From: Alistipes sp. CAG:831
GTDB taxonomy: Bacteria; Bacteroidota; Bacteroidia; Bacteroidales; UBA932
Direction of reading: 5' to 3'
Length of the DNA: 64,000 nucleotides
NCBI GenBank assembly: GCA_000432775.1
Contig: HF990401.1
Span: 18,798-82,797, forward strand
The notes under the pieces were generated by a model, which worked only from the letters and a program-made list of their open reading frames with translations, was not told the DNA's origin and did not search any database. Each line of letters begins with the position of its first letter. The first letter of the stretch is position 1. Of the stretch, positions 59,620-64,000 are shown in pieces. The position numbers were made by a program, and so were the translations under genes.

Positions 59620-60615
59620 TTAGTCTACGAGGGAGATGCGTTTGAAGACGGTCACCTTGGCATCTTTGTCCACGGCTGCGATAGCGGCCTTGACCGAGGT
59701 CTTGCCGTCACCCATCTGATACTCCTGCTCCTCGAGGGTGTTCTCCTTGAAGAACTTGTTCAGACGGCCGTTGGCGATGTTGTTGACCATGGCTTCCTGA
59801 AGATTGGCGGCCTTCTCGGCTGAGACGGTCCTGATAATCTCGCGGGCCTGGTCAGCCTGCTCGGGAGTGAGCCAGCCTTTGGCGGTGTTGGACTGGATGT
59901 GGTCCTCGCTGTCGACGTGTGCGGGATTGATTCCGGCCTTGCTGAGGGCGGCATCAACAGCCTTCTTCACGAGCTCCTCCTTGGTCTTCTCCACAGCCAC
60001 CTTGAGTTCCTCGTCAATCACATTCTGAGGCACGGCCTCTTTGTTGACAGCGACGGGATTCATGGAAGCCACCTGCATGGCCACGCCCTTGGCGAGATCG
60101 ACAGGAACTTCCTTGTTGAAGCCGACGATAGCGCCGAGCTTGCCGTTGATGGTGTGGATGTAGGAAATGATGTAGGGAGCCTCAACCTTCTCGTAAGCTA
60201 CGAGGGAGTGCTTCTCGCCGGTCTTGCCGATCTGCTCGGTGATGGCAGCCTCAACTGTGCGGCCGTCAGCGATAGTGCAGGCCTTGAGGGCCTCCATGTC
60301 AGCGGGCAGAGCCTTGATGGCTGCGTCGGCGATGGCATTGGCAAGAGCTTGGAACTCCTCGTTCTTGGCCACGAAATCGGTCTCGCAGCCGAGGCACAGG
60401 AGGATACCCTTGCTGCCGTCCACCTTGGCTACGACAGCACCCTCGGAGGTCTCGCGGTCAGCCCTCTTGGCAGCCACGAGCTTGCCTTTCTCACGGATTA
60501 TCTCCTTGGCTCTCTCATAATCACCGTTAGCCTCGATGAGGGCCTTCTTGCAGTCCATCATTCCGGCTCCGGTCATCTTGCGGAGCTTCTGTACGTCTAT
60601 TGCTTTAATTTCCAT
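59620..60615 (-). CDS. tsf: Translation elongation factor Ts
   Basis: Guanine-nucleotide exchange factor for EF-Tu, 331 residues. The N-terminal UBA-like motif is [20 protein letters not shown], then the dimerisation core ([20 protein letters not shown]) and C-terminal [20 protein letters not shown]. About 50 residues longer than many bacterial EF-Ts, as seen in other Bacteroidota. Last gene of the ribosomal operon, 17 bases after rpsB. Confidence 0.95.
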   Translation of the reverse strand: MEIKAIDVQKLRKMTGAGMMDCKKALIEANGDYERAKEIIREKGKLVAAKRADRETSEGAVVAKVDGSKGILLCLGCETDFVAKNEEFQALANAIADAAIKALPADMEALKACTIADGRTVEAAITEQIGKTGEKHSLVAYEKVEAPYIISYIHTINGKLGAIVGFNKEVPVDLAKGVAMQVASMNPVAVNKEAVPQNVIDEELKVAVEKTKEELVKKAVDAALSKAGINPAHVDSEDHIQSNTAKGWLTPEQADQAREIIRTVSAEKAANLQEAMVNNIANGRLNKFFKENTLEEQEYQMGDGKTSVKAAIAAVDKDAKVTVFKRISLVD

Positions 60616-60632
60616 TGTTTTTCCTCCTAAAT

Positions 60633-61493
60633 TTATTCTTTGACTTCAGCGGGCTCTGCGGAGGGAGTCTCCTCTGCTGCAGGTGCAGCCTCTACTGCGG
60701 GAGCAGCGGCCTCAGCCTTGGGAGCACCACCCTTGCGGGGACGCATCTTCTTGCCTGATGCGGCATTCTCAGCCTCGCGGGCCTCTTCCTCTTTGTCCTT
60801 TTCGAGCTTCCTCTCTTCCAGTCCCTCCTTGATGGCTCCGCACAGAGCATCGAGGATGACCGAAACTGACTTGGCGGCATCGTCATTACCGGGAATCACA
60901 TAATCAACTGGAGTGGGATCGCAACATGTATCAACAACTGCGATAACCGGGATATTGAGACGGTTGGCCTCCTTTACGGCATTCATCTCTTTCTGTACAT
61001 CCACTACGAAAAGGGCTGCGGGAAGACGGTTGAGGTCAGCGATGGAACCGAGGTTCTTCTCGAGCTTGGCCCTCTGACGGGTAATCTGGAGACGCTCTCT
61101 CTTGGCGAGGGTCTCGAAAGTACCGTTGGTCATCATCTCATCGATGGTGTGCATCTTCTTGACAGCTTTACGGATGGTGGGGAAGTTAGTAAGCATTCCG
61201 CCGGGCCATCTTTCAGTCACGTAAGGCATTCCGACACTCTGGGCATACTCTGCCACGATGTCCTTCGCCTGTTTCTTGGTAGCCACGAAAAGGATACGGC
61301 GGCCCGCATGGGCGAGCTGCTTCATTACGTTCGCGGCCTCGTCTATCTTTACAACAGTCTTATGCAGGTCTATGATATGGATTCCGTTCTTCTCCATGAA
61401 GATGTAAGGAGCCATTTTGGGATTCCATTTTCTCTTCAGGTGACCGAAGTGAACACCTGCATCAAGTAAATCTTGGAAATTTGTTCTGGGCAT
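60633..61493 (-). CDS. rpsB: 30S ribosomal protein S2
   Basis: Protein of 286 residues with the S2 core ([60 protein letters not shown]). An Ala/Glu/Pro-rich C-terminal extension of about 50 residues ([20 protein letters not shown]) is typical of the phylum. Transcribed after rplM-rpsI with a 180-base gap that may contain a leader or internal start; none is obvious. Confidence 0.96.
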   Translation of the reverse strand: MPRTNFQDLLDAGVHFGHLKRKWNPKMAPYIFMEKNGIHIIDLHKTVVKIDEAANVMKQLAHAGRRILFVATKKQAKDIVAEYAQSVGMPYVTERWPGGMLTNFPTIRKAVKKMHTIDEMMTNGTFETLAKRERLQITRQRAKLEKNLGSIADLNRLPAALFVVDVQKEMNAVKEANRLNIPVIAVVDTCCDPTPVDYVIPGNDDAAKSVSVILDALCGAIKEGLEERKLEKDKEEEAREAENAASGKKMRPRKGGAPKAEAAAPAVEAAPAAEETPSAEPAEVKE

Positions 61494-61673
61494 TGTTTTG
61501 TTAATTTTGTCTCTGTGTTATACAAGAGTTCTCTTTGTTAATTTTGAAGTAGCGGTCGCTCTCATGCGGCCGGTCTTCGAAATTTTCCGCAGCAGGACAA
61601 ACGCGCAGTAACCGGTGAAAGGGTCTGTCCGTTTTGAATCCTGACTGTGCATTCTGATAATCTTACGTAAATA

Positions 61674-62063
61674 CTAACGTTTGCTGAACTGGAAGCGTCT
61701 ACGTGCACCGGGCTGTCCGGGTTTCTTTCTCTCGACCTCGCGGGCATCGCGGGTGAGGAAACCGTTGGACTTCAGAACCGGACGATAGGCCTCCTTGTTG
61801 ATCTCGCAGAGTGCGCGGGATATGGCAAGGCGGAGTGCCTCGGCCTGGCCTTTGATTCCACCGCCGTCAAGGTTCACCTTGATGTCGAAGTCGGCCAGAG
61901 TTTCGGTAACACTCAGAGGCTGTTTCACGATGTAACGGAGAGTATCCTCCTTGAAGTAGTCCTCAAGGGTACGGCCGTTGATGGTGATGTTGCCTTTGCC
62001 TGCAGTCACATAAACGCGAGCGACAGCTGATTTACGTCTTCCAAGGGCGTTGATTACTTCCAT
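61674..62063 (-). CDS. rpsI: 30S ribosomal protein S9
   Basis: Protein of 129 residues: NALGRRKSAVARVYV at the start, GGGIKGQAEALRLAISRAL in the middle, and the positively charged tail ending RRRFQFSKR that reaches the P-site tRNA. Starts 9 bases after the rplM stop. Confidence 0.97.
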   Translation of the reverse strand: MEVINALGRRKSAVARVYVTAGKGNITINGRTLEDYFKEDTLRYIVKQPLSVTETLADFDIKVNLDGGGIKGQAEALRLAISRALCEINKEAYRPVLKSNGFLTRDAREVERKKPGQPGARRRFQFSKR

Positions 62064-62072
62064 GTGCTCTGT

Positions 62073-62528
62073 TTACTTTTGTTCATTAATGTTGATTAAT
62101 ACTGGAGACTGGGCCTGATGAGGATGCTCGGGACCTGCGTATACATGAAGGTTCCTGTACATCTTGGCACCCAGACGGGTCTTGGGGAGCATCTTGCGGA
62201 TGGCCTCCCTCACTACGGCTTCCGGCTTGCGGGCGAGAAGTTCCTTGGGAGTAGCGAAACGCTGACCTCCGGGATAGCCGGTGTGACGTACATAGACCTT
62301 GTCGGTGAGCTTCTTCCCGGTGAAACGGACCTTCTCGGCGTTGATTATGATGACATAATCGCCGCAGTCCATGTTCGGGGAGTAGTACACCTTGTTCTTT
62401 CCGCGCAGCATGATTGCCACTTTGGAAGCAAGGCGGCCCACGATCTGGTCTGTCGCATCAACCACTACCCATTTCTTCTCGATCATGTTCGGGTTAGCCG
62501 ACACTGTTTTGTAGCTTAATGTGTCCAC
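62073..62528 (-). CDS. rplM: 50S ribosomal protein L13
   Basis: Protein of 151 residues with the L13 core KWVVVDATDQIVGRLASKVA, YVIIINAEKVRFTGKKL and the VRHTGYPGG motif, ending in AGPEHPHQAQSP. First gene of the rplM-rpsI-rpsB-tsf unit; a consensus promoter and short hairpin lie upstream. Confidence 0.97.
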   Translation of the reverse strand: MDTLSYKTVSANPNMIEKKWVVVDATDQIVGRLASKVAIMLRGKNKVYYSPNMDCGDYVIIINAEKVRFTGKKLTDKVYVRHTGYPGGQRFATPKELLARKPEAVVREAIRKMLPKTRLGAKMYRNLHVYAGPEHPHQAQSPVLININEQK

Positions 62529-62567
62529 TGTGTTGATTTTTAAGTTAATACATTAAATTTTGTTGCA

Positions 62568-62590
62568 ATCCCCCTATTATAAGGGGGTGC
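62568..62590 (-). promoter_or_regulatory. Hairpin at the 5' end of the rplM leader, possible r-protein leader
   Basis: CCCCC and GGGGG arms enclose TTATAATA, beginning within a few bases of the predicted transcript start and about 45 bases before the rplM ATG. L13-type leaders that bind the ribosomal protein are described for some bacteria. Whether this is one was not tested. It could also simply protect the mRNA 5' end. Confidence 0.4.
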
Positions 62591-62620
62591 AAAGATAGAG
62601 AAAATTTCCTATGATGCAAA
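62590..62620 (-). promoter_or_regulatory. Bacteroidota promoter (TTTG-N19-TATCTTTG) of the rplM operon
   Basis: Minus strand: -33 TTTG at 62620-62617 and -7 TATCTTTG at 62597-62590, exactly 19 bases apart, an ideal match. Predicted start near 62584. Confidence 0.82.
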
Positions 62621-62729
62621 ACATTCTGCCGGAAGATTGTCATTCTAAGGCTGTCACAAAGAGGCGGGAAGGACAATAATGGACGTCTGAAACATGTAGA
62701 CATCAAGGTTAGTTATTAGTTCGTTAAGA

Positions 62730-62763
62730 AAAAAGGGATTGCCGTGCGGGCAATCCCTTTTTG
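62730..62763 (-). terminator. Terminator of the SusD-type operon
   Basis: Stem AAAAAGGGATTGCC / GGCAATCCCTTTTT with a short loop and T-run, 22 bases past the stop of the lipoprotein gene at 62785. Symmetrical, so it could also act rightward. Confidence 0.85.
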
Positions 62764-62784
62764 ATTTTACAGAGGGGCATCCGG

Positions 62785-63312
62785 TTATTCACCCATATTG
62801 ATTTCCAGATACAGGTGTCCGAAATTGCCGCTGATTATGTAATCGTCCGGAACGCCGGATATCACGACTGGCAGCAGATATCTGTGGCCGGGTTCGAATG
62901 CCGATGTCACATTGATGTCAAAGTCCACGGCTGTCTTCTTTGTGCCAGCGGCAATAACAAGCTGCGAGGGGAGCGTATAACTGCCCTCCGGGAAAATCTC
63001 GCAAGGCTGCTCGGAAGCGGCAAGGCCGCTGTTGAATTCCTCGACCATATCAGCATTTACCGCAAGTCCTACTGGAATATCCTCAGTCACCTTATCGGCA
63101 TAGTCTATGGTGTAGTTCACCATCAGCTCAAAGGTCACCACAGTGTCCTGGCTGACATTATTCTTCACCTGGTTGTGGGAGGTATAGGGCAGCTCCACCA
63201 CTACTCCGAGCTGGGACCAGTCAATCAGGGGCTCGTCGTTGAGACAGGAGGTTGCCCCGAACATCAGAGCCGGCAATGCAAATGCAAGTATTGTTTTATG
63301 TATAGATTTCAT
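62785..63312 (-). CDS. DUF1735-type lipoprotein of the SusD locus
   Basis: Protein of 175 residues with a lipoprotein signal (FALPALMFGATSC, Cys23). A single domain of the DUF1735/BT_3987 type follows: IPVGLAVNADMVEEFN, EGSYTLPSQLVIAAGTKKTA and EPGHRYLLPVVISG. Such proteins are surface components encoded after SusD homologues and may bind glycan or protein substrates. It starts 17 bases after the SusD-like gene and is followed by a strong terminator, so it ends the operon. Confidence 0.8.
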   Translation of the reverse strand: MKSIHKTILAFALPALMFGATSCLNDEPLIDWSQLGVVVELPYTSHNQVKNNVSQDTVVTFELMVNYTIDYADKVTEDIPVGLAVNADMVEEFNSGLAASEQPCEIFPEGSYTLPSQLVIAAGTKKTAVDFDINVTSAFEPGHRYLLPVVISGVPDDYIISGNFGHLYLEINMGE

Positions 63313-63329
63313 TTTCTATAGTTTTTGAG

Positions 63330-64000
63330 TTAATACAATGTTGTTGCCGGAACAGTGGGCTGATCCTTATCCCAGAATACCATGGCATCGTAAATATTCC
63401 TGTCGGGGTCAGGAATATTGGCCATATTGAGGTTTCTCTCTGTCTGAGGATAAAGCAGGAGGGTGAAATTCAGACGGGGCTGGAGTCCCTGGTTGGATGC
63501 TGGCAGTTCCGGCATGTCTGTTCTTCTGTGCTCAAACCAGGCCTCCATAGGATTGTACCCCATGAACGCCAGCCATCTCTGAGTGCAGATGGCATTGAGT
63601 TTTTCCGTCTCTGTACTCATAAGAGTCCAGTTGGTCAGCGTATTATCCTGATCCAGATAGGCGCGGGCAGCCTCCTCGGCGGTACCGGCTATAGGATCCC
63701 TCATACCTTCCATGGGACTACCGAGATAGTTTGTGAAATTCTCGCTCGGATCCTGCATGGCGGCCTCATGTCTCTTCATGGCGGAGATCACAGACCTTTC
63801 ATAGTAATCCCTTGCAGCCGCATCGCCGCCGGGAATAATGCCGCGGAGCGCAGCCTCGGAGAGGAGAAATCCCACCTCTGCACCTGTCATGAATGTTGAA
63901 GACCTCAGCATTCCGCCTTCCTTGTCAGAACTGCCGGCCAGCAGACCTGTACCGGTGGTCGAGGTGTACTCGATACCGGCCGGATTGGCCTGACCGTAGG
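63330..64000 (-). CDS. SusD/RagB-family nutrient-binding lipoprotein (5' part beyond window)
   Basis: The C-terminal 222 residues or so of an outer membrane SusD homologue; the frame is open at the right edge. The motifs FMTGAEVGFLLSEAALRG (TPR-like region) and LAFMGYNPMEAWFEHRRTDM with PELPASNQG belong to the SusD-like group often annotated as nutrient-binding lipoproteins. It works as lid and binding partner of a SusC-type TonB-dependent transporter, which should lie beyond 64000. The substrate cannot be inferred. Confidence 0.85.
   Translation of the reverse strand, partial: YGQANPAGIEYTSTTGTGLLAGSSDKEGGMLRSSTFMTGAEVGFLLSEAALRGIIPGGDAAARDYYERSVISAMKRHEAAMQDPSENFTNYLGSPMEGMRDPIAGTAEEAARAYLDQDNTLTNWTLMSTETEKLNAICTQRWLAFMGYNPMEAWFEHRRTDMPELPASNQGLQPRLNFTLLLYPQTERNLNMANIPDPDRNIYDAMVFWDKDQPTVPATTLY

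Noticed and set aside
61494..61673. Possible promoter or leader RNA in the rpsI-rpsB gap
   Set aside because: No TAnnTTTG box or convincing hairpin was found on the minus strand; kept only as a note in the rpsB entry.
1..64000. Prophage, IS element or defence island
   Set aside because: No transposase, integrase, restriction-modification or toxin-antitoxin gene was recognised; the DUF4143 ATPase alone is not evidence of a defence system.

Overview
The window looks like Bacteroidales DNA (phylum Bacteroidota) of fairly high GC; it could be a Rikenellaceae-like gut lineage, but the genus cannot be fixed from sequence alone. The evidence is: many TAnnTTTG -7 elements, some with TTTG 19 bases upstream (the Bacteroidota sigma-ABfr promoter); lipoproteins with BACON-like domains; a SusD/RagB homologue with a DUF1735-type lipoprotein; a T9SS-type C-terminal domain; an AraC regulator fused to TPRs and a membrane segment; and holB/ricT next to a GldH-like gene.

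Left part (1-11.6 kb, minus strand): one long efflux operon. It reads permease A, permease B, membrane fusion protein, A, B, A, B, one LolD/MacB-type ATPase, a broken A/B remnant, then a TolC protein cut by the window edge. Upstream lie a textbook sigma-54 promoter and two tandem TGTCCG-N4-CGGACA palindromes, so the operon is probably switched on by an enhancer-binding response regulator encoded elsewhere. A DUF4143 ATPase, hemW, small membrane proteins and a secreted hypothetical follow. Next is a gene-poor kilobase (17.5-18.6 kb) holding the remains of a type I-C-like CRISPR array with no cas genes in view.

Middle (18.6-46.9 kb): an ABC exporter/GntR/outer-membrane-barrel operon with a palindromic operator over its start site, ending in trmN6; an M16 protease homologue that has lost its zinc ligands; a TPR protein overlapping a U32 RNA-hydroxylase-type gene; holB plus a flavodoxin/ferredoxin protein facing ricT-gldH-trmB across a 21-bp palindrome made of two facing -7 boxes; an sdaA-OMP-trxA-OMP-polyprenyl synthase operon; and a TetR-TolC-MFP-RND-PG0541 efflux operon. 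Two ~178-bp bow-tie repeats with compensatory base changes sit at 30.4 and 35.0 kb.

Right part (46.9-64 kb): kbl, then a 0.6-kb tandem array of TTCCGAAGG-centred palindromes running into the stop codon of a lipoprotein-type peptide deformylase; a 174-bp nested inverted repeat; a BACON lipoprotein; and a cell-surface operon (LRR lipoprotein, BACON-like lipoprotein, subtilase with T9SS-like tail) downstream of a membrane-bound AraC/TPR regulator. The rplM-rpsI-rpsB-tsf operon and the 3' end of a SusD-type nutrient-uptake locus close the window.

No tRNA, rRNA, insertion-sequence transposase or phage gene was seen. The most unusual content is non-coding: several families of structured intergenic repeats, the relic CRISPR array and the sigma-54 control region. 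No complete unknown defence or metabolic system was recognised.
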